DNA from: Leucogyrophana mollusca
Taxonomy: Eukaryota; Basidiomycota; Agaricomycetes; Boletales
Direction: 5' to 3'
Length of the DNA: 38,533 nt
NCBI GenBank assembly: GCA_021014945.1
Contig: MU266583.1
Location: 1 to 38,533 of the forward strand
Shown in pieces: positions 1 to 12,174 of the stretch (the stretch's first letter is position 1; every line of letters begins with the position of its first letter). The notes below the pieces were generated by a model that worked only from the letters and a program-made list of their open reading frames with translations, did no database searches and was not told the DNA's origin. A program made the translations under genes and the position numbers.

Positions 1-231
1 GACGGGGGGAGGGCGTGCCAGGTTGGGTGCGGGGCACGGCGGGCTGTGGGCGGGGGTTAGTACTAGTCGCTGTGGGAGGGGGGAGGGGGAGGGCGTACGA
101 TCGAGTGGCTTGTCTGCGTCTGCGATGAGGGCTTGGAGCGCTGCGTTTGTGCTCTGCGATCCTTTCCAGCGCACAACGTCCACGTCCATCTCATCGCTCC
201 CATCGACGCCGCCGCTGTCCGTCATCATCAT
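1..231 (-). CDS. 5' end of an unrecognised protein gene (partial)
   Basis: On the minus strand an ATG at 229-231 (preceded in effect by a Met-Met-Met run) opens a frame with no stop to the window edge. It begins MMMTDSGG and continues through an acidic stretch (DEMDVDVV) and a short helix-like stretch (NAALQALIADAD). A good intron is visible at 44-98: donor GTACG, branch-like CTAAC, acceptor CCCACAG. Splicing it gives a Pro/Thr-rich continuation ending near PGTPSPR. No domain can be recognised in about 60 residues, so I assign no function. It is divergent from the TBC protein gene and shares its upstream region. The rest of the gene lies outside the window. Confidence 0.55.
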   Translation of the reverse strand, partial: MMMTDSGGVDGSDEMDVDVVRWKGSQSTNAALQALIADADKPLDRTPSPSPLPQRLVLTPAHSPPCPAPNLARPPPV

Positions 232-567
232 CGTCGTCGCAGTTAATTAAATTATAATACTGGCGTGTCACAAAGGGAGGGATTCGCTCACTCGGCCGCG
301 CCACGTGACTGCCGTGAAAGCCGAGATTTGCTATGCTATTGCTCCCGTGAAATCAAAACTTCAAGGGTCTGCAGGTACCACCTCAATCTGCTCGTCGCTG
401 ACACCGTCTGCTCGTCGCAGCGCACAGCGAGCAAAGTGCGTCCTTCCTTCCCACATCACGAGCTTACATAAGATCTCAGGCCCCATCTTGACAGATCAAA
501 AGTCCACGCCCGTTCCTGTGTTCCTGTGCACCCGACTTTGCCCTCTGTTACATGTGCTTTGACGAGC
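232..567. promoter_or_regulatory. Shared divergent promoter region
   Basis: These 336 bp separate the ATGs of two divergent genes, so both promoters must lie here or overlap the 5' ends. The stretch holds an AT-rich patch (about 243-258, TTAATTAAATTATA) and a palindromic E-box CACGTG at 302-307, the type of site bound by bHLH factors. A role for either motif is inferred. Confidence 0.5.
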
Positions 568-3500
568 ATGGACGCACACGAACTCGCCCGCTGGACACGC
601 TTTGCCGCAAAGGGCGGCATCGGGACGTGCACCGCCGTCGTCGACTGCGTCGCCATCAATGTCGGCGATCTCATGTTTCTGAAGGTGTGCTCACATTTGA
701 TTGCTGTCCCCTGGTGCTGCGTGCTGATCCTCACGTGTGCCAGGACGACGACATAACCGTGCTCATGCAGCTGCCTGACCCCGGTTTCTACCTCGTACGT
801 ACCCCCCCTCCCCCATACACACCCGCGCTCCAGTGCTGACACGCTATAACCTAACAGGGCTACTGCGAAGGCGTCGTCGGGAGGTTCAGCGGCGCGCATG
901 TACAGTTTCACGGGAAGCTGAAGAAGCCCGTCATGGCGAAGCGTGGCTCCATCGCCGCAGAGGCGAAGCGTGCGTCGACCTCCTCGCCCCGCCCCGGGAG
1001 CGCCTCTGCGTCTTTATCCACCACCGGCGTCTCTGCCTCATCGAGTGCTCTAGCCTCAGTTGGTGCAGCGTCGCCCTCTCCTACGAAAACCTCCACGCCT
1101 TCCCCTACAGCCCCAGGATCGCGGGCAGGGACCTCCGAGTTCGGTACACTGCGAGCGGGCCAGGCGTCACAATTTGATACGCTACGGGGGGCGCAAGCCC
1201 CACCGCAATCCCAATCCCAACTCCAACCCCAATCCCAGTCCCAAGCCCAAGCCCAAGCCCAAGCACACACCCAACCCCAACCCCAATTCCAGGCTGAAGC
1301 CAAGAGAACCCCCACCCCGCCCCCGCGCACCGCCTCCCTCGCGTCGACCGCGTCCGCGTCGTCGTCGTATGTGCATCCTTCGTTCACGCGCGCTGGGTCT
1401 GCGTCGGGGGAGTTTTGGGCAGAGAGGGAGATTGAGGCGTCGGGGTCAGGCACGTCGTTTGCGTCCGGGTCGACGTATGGGTCCCTCGGGACGTCTTCTT
1501 CTGAGCCTGATTCGCTTATATCGTCTTCGTCTGGGTCTGGGAGGGGGTCGTCGTATCCCTCGTCGTCCCTGTCCACGTCGACCCTTGCGTCCGCATCGGT
1601 ATCAACGTCAACCCTTGCGTCAGCGTCGACGTCGACGTTCCCCCCCTCGTCATCATCCATGTCCATGAGCACGTCCACCCTCGCGCCCACCGCGCCCCTC
1701 CGGCTCACGAAGTCGCCTAGTACTCGGCCTCTGGAGCTCACGAAGTCGCCTAACACGCGGCCGCTGGAGCTCAAGCCTGCGCCTTCTCCTCTACCTTCTC
1801 CCTTACCTTCTCCTGCGCCTTTACCTTCCACCTTACCTTCACATCTACCCAACACACGCCCCCTCTACCCCGCCACCGCCACCACCACCACCACCACCGA
1901 CGAGCACCCCGACGAGCACCCCGACGACCACGCCCCGCTCTACGCCTCCGAGTCCGAGGATGGGGACCTATACGGATACGGCGGGGACGGAGAGGGGGAG
2001 GGGGACACATCGCTCTACCTCGGCGAGCACGACTCGACGCGGCTGTCTACGCTTGATCGGCATATGCGTGGCCAATACGGCGACGACGACGAGGGTGGGG
2101 AGGGGGGTGGAAGGAATAGGGACGGGGGAGATGGAGATGGGGATGGGGATGATGGGGAAGATGGGGAGGAAGGGGCGGGATCAGACGGCGAGGTGGGCAT
2201 CGGGCTGTCGTTGTTGGGGGCGTTGGCGCTTGATGAGGGGAGTGAGGAGGAGGACGATGGGGGTCATGGTGGGGGTGCTAAGGGTGTTGTTGGTATAGAT
2301 ACGGGGGGAGGGGGAGGCAAAACCAAAGGGACGGAGGGGCGGGTGAATGGGGGGACCGGGGTGGGAGCGGTGCCCTGGACGCGGTACACGCCGTCCCCGG
2401 CGCTGGCTGGTGAGCGTGGGGACCGACAGGATCAAGATGAACAACAGACCGGAGAGCACGATGGCGAAGAGGAGGATGCACAGGAAGGAGAAGATCACGA
2501 AGAAGACGCAGAGGAAGAAGAAGACGAGGAGGGCTACTGGGACCGCGCCTCCGACATCTACGACGACTACCGCTACTCGCGCTACTCGATGGCGTCGCGC
2601 CGCTTCTCTGCCGCGTCCAAGGCCGGCTCCGGTGTTGGGGGTACGCCGGGGAAGAGGGTCAGCGTGGCGCCGGGTGGGGTGGGTGGGGGAGGGGGGAAGA
2701 GGGCCAGCGTGGCACCGGGTGCGAAGAGGATCAGCATGGCGCCGGGTGGGAAGAGAATCAGCATGGGCGTGGTCGGTGCGAAGCGGGTGAGCGTTGTAGG
2801 CGGGACGGGTGGGGGGAAGAGGAGCGCGGCGCCGCCTGTGCCGAGTTTTTCGCCTGATAGGGCGACGTTTGAGGGGCAGGGGAGGCCGAGCTTCGACGCG
2901 CAGGGGATGCAGGGTAGGCCGAGCTTTGATGCGCGGAGTGTCGCGAGCGTGTACTCCCAGGTCGACCGGCCGAGCATGTACAGCGAGGCCGACGTGAGCG
3001 TGTATAGCCGCCCGAGCTTCGAGGGGCAGCAGCGTCCGTCGTTTGCTTCGCGCCCTAGTTTTGACTCGCAGCGTTCCGCCACAGACTCGCGGCCTAGTTT
3101 TGACTCGCAGCGCCCGCCCCTCGCCTCGCGCCCTAGCTTTGACTCCCAACACTCCGCCGACTCTCACTACTCGCACACAGACTCGCACCACTCAGACTCG
3201 CACTACTCGCACGCAGACTCGCAGTACTCCTACGCGCGCTCCGACTCGCGCTCCTCGACGGCGACGCTGAGCCCGCTGACGACGCAGTTCCCGCAGCCGC
3301 CTGTGTCGAGGCTGCGGGATGAGGTTTTGGGGGTGGTGGGTGTGGGTGTGGGTGGGGTTTTGGGTGGTTTGGGTGGGGGTGGGGGTGGGGTGGGCGGCGT
3401 GGCGCATGAGTTTGGGGTTTTGGGTGGTGTGAACGGGGGGAAGGAAGGGGTGGATGGGAAGGAGGGAGTGAATGGGCAGGAAAGGGGGAATGGGGAGGAG

Positions 3501-6500
3501 GGGGTGAATGGGAAGGAAGGGGTGAGGGATGGGGAGACGCACGGGGGGGACGCATCGTTCGTCTCGCAGCTGACGAACCCGTTCGACGCGCAGCTGGCGA
3601 GCCCATTCGACGCGGCGGGGGCGGACGAGTCGTTCGTCTCGGAGCTGGTGAACCCTTTTGACGGGCCTAGTGCGCACGGTGCCGGTCCCTCTTCTGCCGG
3701 TCCCACCTCTGTCGCCCATTCCACTGCCAACGGCCCTAATGCGAACGCCAATTCCACCGCCGACGCCCACCCCACTCCCAACGCCCACTCCACTGCCAAT
3801 ACCGACGCCGACGCCGACGCCACCACCAACGCCAACCCCACGTCCTCCGCCCACACGCGCACGCACACGCACGGCACGTTCCCCATCTCCCCTTTGCTGC
3901 ACACGTCCTTCGGGTCGCCGCACTCCTCGCGGGACTATGGGTCTGGGGGCGGGTCGCGGGTGACGAGCGGGTATACGGAGGATGGCGGGCGGGTGAGGAG
4001 TGGGAGTGGGAGTGGGTATATGGAGGACGAGGATAGGGATGGCGATGGCAGTGGGGACGAGACTTTGGAAGAGAGAGGTGGGGGTGGGAGCTTGGAAGAC
4101 AGGAGGGGCGGGGAGAGTGAGGGTGGGAGGGGAGATGGTGGGGGCGAGGGCCTGGGGATCGCGTCCGCACTGCGTGCGAAGATGGAGATGAGGAGGGAGA
4201 ATGGGCGGCCGGGTCCGAGTCCAAATCCAAATCCAGGTCCGGGCCCGAGCATCGACGACACGAAAAGTCGTGGATTTGGGCTTGGGATGCGCGCGATTGT
4301 CGTGGATGACGATGATGAACACGAGGGCGGGGCTGGGGGCGAAGGGGGAGAGGCGCAAGAGCAACAGGGGGAAAGTGGACACGCCCTCCAAGCGGACGAC
4401 TCGTTCACGTCTACGACGCTCGTTCCATCGTCCAGCAGCACGCTCTCCACCTCCACCGCAGCCTCTACGCCCACACCCCCCCTCGCCCCCGCCACCGACG
4501 CCCCAGCCGCGCCGACGCCGACGCCGACTCCCCGCCCGCGCCAGCCCGCGACCGCACACCCCTTCTCCCGCACGAGCATGTTCCTCCCGCACCCGAACGC
4601 GCCGAAGCCGGTGCCGGTGGGCGCGACGCCCGGGCCGATGTACGCGCGCCCGCCGCAGCCGCAGGGTCCTGCCCCAGCGCACCTCCACCCCCAGCACCCC
4701 GGCGCACCGAACTCGGCGCAATATCCCAACGCGGCGCCGTACCCGCGCATCCCACCGAACACGACCCCGTTCTCCGCGCAGGTTTTGCAGCACATCCGGG
4801 CCGGCGGGGGCGGGGGAGGGGGAGGGAGGAGGACGCTCTATGCGCGCTGTGAGCCTGAGCTCGCGGGCGCGCTGGGCCCGGTGCCGATTTTGTTCTCGGT
4901 GGATCCGTTGCCGCCGTTGGCTGGTGTTGGTGTTAGCGGAGGTGGGTTTGGGCTGATCGGAGGTGGGGGTGAGGGTGGCGCGAGGGTGATGAGTCCCGGC
5001 CCTGTGCCTGTGCCTGTGCCCACGCGCGCGATGAGTGCGACTGGTCTGCCGAGCACTGGAGCAGGTGGTCCGCCGAGCGCTGGAGCAGGTGTCCCCGTCC
5101 CTCCCGGTGTCGTCCAGGCCCCCGCCCGCGCGAGCTCGGCGGTGGCTGGCCCGAGTGACTCGGCTGCGTTGAGGCTTCCGCGCCGGGCGGCGACTACTAT
5201 CGTGCAGGACGGGTCTCGTGGTGCGGTAGGCGAGAGACCACAGATGCCAGGTGGGGGACCGCTAGTGCCAGGGGAGAGACCACTAGCGGCAGGAGAGAAC
5301 GCTCCTGCGAGCGGGGTGATACCCCGCGCTGGGTTCGTACCTCAAGTAGGCGCCGCACGGCCGCGTTCGCGGTCTTTCTCCGCCTTTGGGGCGTCCGTGC
5401 CGGTGTCGGGGAGTGGTAGCGAGCAGAAGAGGTACGTGCTGCGTTTTGTTCTTGTGGTCCTGAGTCTGAGCTGACTGGGTCTTTCTTGGGCACAGTCGTG
5501 AAGAGCCGATTAAGGCGGGGCAGACGATGACACGCACGCAATCTGCGTCGTCGGTTTCGCCTATGTCGATGGATGATGGACGGGGGAGTGGGCGGCTGGG
5601 CGGTGGTGGGATGCCGGCTGCGCTTGTTCCGCGACACACGCCTTCCCCGCTTTCGCTCCAGAATAGTAACCTCAGCCGGAATCCGAGTCCCAGCTCTGGC
5701 ACTGGCTCTGCAGCGAACTCTAGCTCCAGCTCTGGTCCCACCACAGTTAGCTCTGTCCTCACCCAGCCAAAGCCACCGACGAGTCCGCTCTCGCAGACAG
5801 CTTCGCCCATTCCGAGCATTACCCAATTTGCATTGCAGCCGCCTCAGGCTTCACCTAGTACCCCAAGTCCAGCGCTCGAGAGAGACAAGGATGCTTCGCC
5901 GATGTCGGTGCCGGGCGGTGGCCGAAGCTCCATCTCGTCGTCCAACCCCCGGAGCGTCACCTCCCCGCACCCATGGATGCCACCCCACCGGCACGGCTCG
6001 CTCGACGTCCCGCCGCGCAAAAACTCGCTCGAGGCGGCGCCGCGAAAGAGCTCAGACAGCGGCGAGTCGCGTTCGCAGATGGCCTCGCCCCCGCCCCTCG
6101 GCGAGTCCTACTCGCAGTCCGCGCGCTCGTCGCCGCTCGCGCACGAGGTGACGCTGCGGGGGAAGCTGAGTCTGCCCGCCCTGCGCGGGAAGGGGAGCAC
6201 GCGGGGGGCGCGGGTGGACGACAGCGCGAGCGTCTCGTCGGCGGGCGCGAGGGGGAGCATGGAGAACGAGACGGTGCAGGTGCAGGACATGGACTTCGAG
6301 CTCGTGCGGCCGACGCTCCCGCAGACCTCGGCGCGGACGAGTCAGGAGTCGTCCCTCGCCGCGCGCGATCCGTCGATATTCGATTCGACGAAGCTCGACT
6401 CGCCGGGTCTGCTGCAGGGCGGGGACAGCGCGTCGATGGTATCCCAATCTGGCTCCCCGAGCGCGCCGGCCGACGCGTCGGCGCCTGCCGCCCCCGTGCC

Positions 6501-7641
6501 CGACTCGCCGTCCTCGATGGACGCGCACCGCCAGCGCGAGCTCAAGTGGATGGGGCTGCTCCCGGCGACGCCGCCTGCGCAGGCGCGGAAGAGCAAGAAG
6601 GTGAAGCGGCTGCTGCTGGATGGCGTCCCGTCGTCTGTGCGCTACCTTGTGTGGTGCCACCTCACGGACAGCAAGGCGCGTGCTCTCCCGGGCGTCTATG
6701 CACAGCTGGGCAAGCGACCTCGGGTGCCGGCGTTTGCGGATATCGAGAGGGACGTGAGGGCGTGCTTTCCCGACCAAGTGCAGCTGCACAGCCCGAAGGG
6801 CCCGCTTGTGTCGCTTTTACAGGCGTATCTGAGCATGGTGCCGGATATTCAGTATTCTTCAGGTAGGGCTGGGTGTTTGTTGGGTGCTTGGGTGTTTGAG
6901 TGCTGATGCGATGGTTGGGTGCGTTGTGTAGGTCTTACGGCTATTGCGGGGCATTTGTTACTGCTTTCCCCGGAGGAGGATGCGTTCTGGATATTCGTGT
7001 CGATGATGGATGCGCATCTTCGCCCGTACTTCTCGGCCAATACGATACAGGTAGAGGTCGACTCTGCGTTGCTCAGTAAAGCGATCGAGGGTAATGATGC
7101 GGGAGTGGGAAAGAAGCTATTCGTTGCTTTGGGCATATCACCGAGCAGCATATGTCGTCCTTGGTGCGTGTTGTGTGCCCTTGGAAGATTCAGTGACTTA
7201 TGCGTGGTCTAGGTTCTCGACGCTCTATGTGGGCAGTTTGCCAGTTGACTATCTTCACAGGATTTGGGACCTGTTCTTATACGAAGGTGCGGATGTCCCC
7301 CATCCAAGTCCACGAGAATAGGTGCTGATGTGCGCGTAGGTGTTACGTTCCTCTTCCGAGTTGGACTGGCCTTGGTCCAGTGCGTCCGGCACCTTATCCT
7401 CCAAGCCACGTCCGAAGAGGCTGCTCTAGAGTACCTCACGCACCCGCCCTTGGCGTGCCTCCCATCGTCCGCCGACGCGTTTCTGGCGTTGACGCTGTCT
7501 ATGAAGCTGAAGGATGACGATGTCCGTAAGCAGCGCATCAAGATGGAGGCGCAGGTGAAGCGCCAGACTCAAGTCAGGACGCTGTCGACCAATGGTATAT
7601 CCGGAATGCAGACGGCCTCGATCTCTCTTCCCAAGAGCTGA
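568..7641 (+). CDS. SH3-like / TBC domain protein with degenerate catalytic motifs
   Basis: Seven exons give 2238 residues: 568-684, 744-794, 858-5431, 5496-6862, 6932-7163, 7213-7286 and 7340-7641. Residues about 10-80 form an SH3-like fold (DLMFLKDDDITVL, then GYCEGVVGRF). The next 1800 or so residues are low complexity: Ser/Pro-rich, acidic, Gly-rich, repeated RPSFDSQ and KRxSVAPG units, and two NPFD motifs. A TBC (Rab-GAP) domain follows at about 1950-2165 (DGVPSSVRYLVWCHL near its start). TBC domains normally stimulate GTP hydrolysis by Rab GTPases with an Arg and a Gln finger. Here the motifs read DVRACFP (Ala2003 at the Arg position) and YSSGL (Ser2036 at the Gln position), so it may be a non-catalytic Rab binder. 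The giant third exon is open throughout, but small extra introns within it cannot be excluded. Confidence 0.9.
2640..3250 (+). repeat. In-frame degenerate coding repeats in the TBC protein
   Basis: Two families of short repeats sit in the large exon. Basic units of the type KR-[IVA]-S-[VM]-[AG] are spaced by Gly-rich linkers at about 2650-2830. About eight units around RPSF[DE] follow at about 2878-3150, and then a His/Ser/Asp-rich stretch (SHYSH, DSHYSHADSQ). Such R/K-x-x-S repeats resemble basophilic kinase sites. That is inference only. Confidence 0.6.
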
Positions 7642-8569
7642 GCACGTCCCTTCTCCGTTCCTCAGACTTGTCCTACTTCAACTTTGCTTTCCACATGCAT
7701 TCGTTTCGCTTCGCTTTTCTTTTCGTTTCTCGTTTTCTCTTCGTGTTTTATAATCGATTGCTTTCGCTTTGTTCGTTGCTGTATTACATAGAGCCCATGA
7801 TGACCCGTCTCCCAACCCCATCGCATATACGTACTATACCATCGTAAAATGTGCATATTATATTCGAATATTGTCCTCATTTTGTTTTGCTTTCTTGCAT
7901 GCGTCGTGATTATAGTAAATACGTATGATGTCCTCTTTTAATGCTAATTGTATGCTTTGCCCCGTGTAGCCTCGGAGTCGCCTACCGCGTGATAGGATTC
8001 GCCTGGAGATGCACGAGGTTCAGGTGCGTTTTGGTAGCTGGTTGCTTGTTCGGAGCGGAAGCTGCCTTGTTCACATCATGTCTTCGTCTTGTCTTCGTGT
8101 CTCTTAGACGTGTTCAGGGACTTGACCAGTGGATTCGATGTCGTAAGTATATCACCCCATGATTCGATTGTATCGCGAGACTAATCTTTCTCCCTCTTCT
8201 CTGGCCGATAGCATTTATAGACTCCCTATCTGGCCAAGCATCGACCCCCAGTCATTTTACATCTCTCCCTGCCTGAGGCTTTGCTTGGGAGTAGCTGTGA
8301 CTGATGCAGAAGTAGGCAGCAGAAAGTCCCTTGGACACTGTCTGTAGGTTCTCAAACATAAGCTGATCTTATCGTCGCATACTTACAGCCATTGCTATCA
8401 TTTTATGGATCGGACTGTAAGTGGTATTCGGTTTGATGCTCGGCGTACTTCTGGTCTGACGAGAGGTTTCTATCATTACGTTCTATTCTTGACTAGAGAT
8501 GCGATGGAGCTTTATCTAGTGCTGCTTTGGCAATGAACTGGCCTGGGATGCCCTTATTCGACTCTATCA
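7642..8569. other. Intergenic region, no gene seen
   Basis: This holds the 3' flank of the TBC gene (T/C-rich, then AT-rich near 7850-7950) and the upstream region of the MFS transporter. The short open frames here show no conserved motif and no consistent splice structure. I see no RNA gene. Confidence 0.6.
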
Positions 8570-10494
8570 ATGTCTCCTCCCCATGCCTTTTCCTCTTCAA
8601 ATCCAACTGAAACATCAGAGACTAAGGATCCAAGCAGTGGTCCTGGTTTCGGGTCAACGGAAGTCGCTGACAGTGCCCTCCTGGAGAAAAGATTGGTGAG
8701 GAAACTTGACGCTCGGATGTCGATTATAGTCGTGATTTACATACTGAACTACGTGAGTCGCCCCACTCGCACATCTTGACGTCGTTGTTGAGTAGCATTG
8801 AAGATCGACAGGTCGAATGCAAGGTATGGTAGTCTGATTATTGTGATACTCGCTCGCTCACGGCAAGGTGAGTCAGTGTGGCTCGTCTTCAGGGTTTCGA
8901 ACAGGATCTCCATCTTGAAGGTCAGCAGTATTCGACCGTGATTTCTATCATGTTTGTCGGATACATTTTTATGCAAGTCCCGTCGTAGGTTGACCATCTT
9001 GGGGATGTAGACGACAGACCTAAATGCTTCCTCCATAGAAACATGTTTTTGAATTGGGTCGAGCGCCCATCTATCTACCTCCCATGTGGTATGATAGCAT
9101 GGGGGACTATTTCGATTCTTACTGGTTCGTCTCATACTTGGTACTTTGTCTGCACACCCTGGTCATTAAGATACAGGGGCCACCACAAAGTAACATCCGA
9201 AATCGTTGAAGCGTACACGAACTCACCCGCCGCTAGTTTCACCGGCGCTTTTGTCGCCCGTTTCTTTCTCGGTTTTGTTGAAGCTACATTCTTTCCTGGA
9301 GTGTTGTTCCTGGTATCCCGTTGGTATAAACAGGACGAAATTGGGCTCAGGACTTCCCTCGTCACATGCGGCGCAATTCTCAGCAATGCATGGGGAGCTC
9401 TGATTGCGTCTGGAATACTGAAAGGTATGCAAGGAAAATTGGGACATGCTGCATGGCGGTGAGCGCGATGCAGTCCAGGCGCTTGTTTCCTAGTACTGAG
9501 TAATATCCCTCAGGTGGCTCTTCTACATCGAGGGCAGCCTCACCATTTTCATAGCAATCTGTGCGATGTTTATACTCCCAGATTTTCCTCACAACACCCG
9601 CTGGCTAAGCGCGGAGGAGCGGCAACTCGCAGTGTCGCGCATCGAGGAAGGTGCCCACTCAGTTGGAACGGCAGACGAAGTCTCCCATGTGTCTCCCACG
9701 CAAGGATTTCGGATGGCGATCGCGGATTGGAAGGTTTGGTGGTTTGCGATAGCCTTGACAGCGCAGATCCTGTCAGGGTCTTTCTATCTGTATTTCCCAA
9801 CCTTGAGCGCCACCATGGGATTCGATACGACTGTTTCGTTGCTGCTCTGTGCTCCCCCTTGGGTACTTAGCACTCTGGTTGCATTCCTTGTGACAAGGTC
9901 AGTCCAGTCTTAGCGGCTCCTAGACGGCCTGATCATCGAAACACGGCTGTTCCTCTAGGCACTCGGACAAGCATGGTCCTCGTTTCAATTATATCGCTGT
10001 TTTGAATCTCGTAGGCATCATTGGCTTCATTATCGCCTCGTGTACGATGAACGTCGCGGCCAGATATATATCTCTGTCAGTCCCATTGACTTTCCGCACT
10101 CTCTTACTGACCGGGATGCAGTTTTCTTATGGCCCAGATGTATGCAGGCCTCATCGTTTTTTACGCCTGGATGAGTAATCCTTTCCCCCAACCACCCGCG
10201 AAGCGTGCAGTCGCCATCGCTCTCATGAACGCTTTCTCGCAGCTGGGGAGCGTGGCCGGCTCGTGAGTGCTAGCCTTACGGAGACCTTTATGTTTTGTAA
10301 TTGCCAACAACAGATACGTGTGGCCTACAACATGGGGTCCGACATACCGTTACTCTTACGCTATTTGCATAGCAGCCGCAGCACTCTCCATTGGCATGTG
10401 CTGGACAATGAGTTTCCATCTGACGTCTCTGAACCGGAGGATAGAGAAAGGGGAACAGGGGGATAATAAGGTCGGATTTCGATATCTGGTATGA
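8570..10494 (+). CDS. MFS transporter, anion:cation symporter (Dal5/Tna1-like)
   Basis: Ten exons give 484 residues: 8570-8752, 8804-8823, 8877-8984, 9039-9124, 9177-9189, 9237-9458, 9514-9897, 9959-10075, 10122-10262 and 10314-10494. The spliced protein has the hallmarks of the fungal allantoate/nicotinate/vitamin permease family: LNYIDRSNASVARLQGFEQDL after TM1, then MQVPSNMFLNW, RPSIYLPCGM, RFFLGFVEATFFPG, WRWLFYIEG and, near the C-terminus, YVWPTTWGPTYRYSYAI. It should lie in the plasma membrane and import an organic anion with protons; the substrate cannot be told. The 13-nt exon at 9177-9189 is needed to give LTGATTNFTGAF, which matches the family. The frame is intact, so the gene looks functional. 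Confidence 0.9.
9177..9189 (+). other. 13-nt microexon of the MFS gene
   Basis: The exon is bounded by acceptor ATACAG and donor GTAACA. It completes the split Gly codon, adds ATT, and opens the split Asn codon. Skipping it and joining directly would drop residues conserved between TM3 and TM4 of this family. Confidence 0.7.
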
Positions 10495-12174
10495 TCTGTT
10501 GGAGGCGGGTAGGATGATTATACTTGTGATGAGCACATCAATCGTTATTTGCATATGCTTCGACGTGTTGCCTGAGCTCGACGCGTCGAAGATGGATACT
10601 CTCGCGAATACTAGGCCGACGCGTTGACGCTGCATTCCGTGCAGTACTTATTCTATGTTTAAATACTCCTAGAGAGCAGTCAAACGTAGAATATTGAGCG
10701 TCTGGAAGACCCGACGTGCAGTTCCAGGCCTAGGCCCTAGGCCTGTGACCAGCCTGGTCCCCACAAGCAAGATGTTGTAGCCAAGCTGGTCGCTGGTGGA
10801 CTCTTCGGAGAGTCAGTGGACAGTGAACGTTGAACAGTGGTTTGAACGCCAACTCGTCGTGGTCTTGGTCACGGTGGTCTGCGGGCTGGTGAGGTCGGAG
10901 TTCGAATATGGCAGGGTGCCGGTGCTGCCGATGCCCGTTGCGGATCATTCATGATGGCGGTTGTCCTGCTCAAGTCCCTGCTCACCATTAAACTATCCCC
11001 AACACGATTATGGCGCGTGGGGTCCATGCCACTGGGCCTGTACTTAAGCACTGTTAACGACGCGACGAGCTCCTTCAAGTTATTTCTGGACTTTGTCAAA
11101 GCCGACGAATTTTATTATTCAGAGACGTCCCGACAACGAGAGTTTCGACTTGAATAACCAGTCAGAAGACATCGTTACCACAATCTGTCGATCCCTTCTT
11201 TGCATATTCGCAACTGCTTGTGCGTTTCCCAGTCGAAATGCGCTGATACATCACGTCCGGCGTCCTCCCTATAGGTCACGAAGAACCTGACATGGGGATA
11301 AGACCCAGGATCATACAATTGTCTGGATCGGAATTTCACAGCCACCTACAACCCACTGCCGAAACGTGAACGTACCCGCGGCCCAGGCTCTCATTCCCAT
11401 CCTATCGTGGTGACCCAATGAGTTGAGTGATAACTTGAAAAGCGTATTTCTCTGAACAGACTTAAGGTGGAGTTACTGCACAAACTGAAGTCACACCTTG
11501 AGCAGCCTGAAGACTGAAAAAGGGGCCTGGTAAACTTCTGGCCTATACAGGCCTTCGCCAAGCGCGCTGCGAGTTGAGGAACTTGCGTCGCACCCCGGTC
11601 ACTCTACGCGCGGACGACGTTCGCCACACCGGCACACGAAGATGCCGGAACAGAGGTATCGTTTTTATCATCAAAATTGCCGAATGGAAGTCGGTCGCTC
11701 TCAAAAAGTGAGGACCGGAATAGTCACCGCCATTGATTCGATGTTCTGACTCGGAGAAGACGAAGCGCGCCTTCCACTGGCTGTGAAGAGGCTCTGAATC
11801 GTACGTGAAAGAACTCGCGAGCCATGAATCGCATTGACGGCATTGGCTTTCGCCAGATTACATTTGGTAGGGGTTCTTCGGATTCGTGCTGAACCTTGTG
11901 ATTAGGATCTCGCACTGACCAAATATCCTGCCTGGGATCTTCATATACTGACGGTATTTCCTCAATGGGCTGGTTGATACAGCGTCCTTGCCCATCCCAT
12001 CTTGAGTCTCCCAAGTAACTGTCATCGAAGTTTGGTCCACATGAAGCACGCTTTCCCTCTCGCGTGGTCCGATAACCATTCTTACCGGGGGCAGCCATGT
12101 ATAAAGGCAGTGGCCGTTCATTTGTGTAGTCCGTACCTCTCCAACCGCCAGGAGTCTGACTTCCTCCCACTATC
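10495..12174. other. Intergenic region, no gene seen
   Basis: About 1.7 kb between two plus-strand genes. I find no spliced or unspliced frame with recognisable protein features. It contains one perfect 9-bp inverted repeat with a 1-nt spacer at 10726-10744 (AGGCCTAGG). The last few hundred bases must contain the promoter of the S28 peptidase gene. Confidence 0.55.

Noticed and set aside
908..3191. Other long minus-strand frames opposite the TBC gene (908-1855, 2181-3191)
   Set aside because: They show the same effect: biased composition, no motifs and no splice structure.
3192..4793. A 533-residue open frame on the minus strand
   Set aside because: It lies opposite the low-complexity part of the TBC gene. 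Its protein is compositionally biased (Arg/Gly/Pro runs) with no domain. GC-rich, stop-poor coding DNA makes such shadow frames.
10726..10744. Perfect inverted repeat AGGCCTAGG with a 1-nt spacer
   Set aside because: It is short, isolated and without neighbouring features. It could be chance, so it is not reported as a functional site.
11466..11500. Similarity of GGAGTTACTGCACAAACT with a stretch near 20353
   Set aside because: The shared block is under 20 bp and the flanks do not match, so I do not call a repeat.
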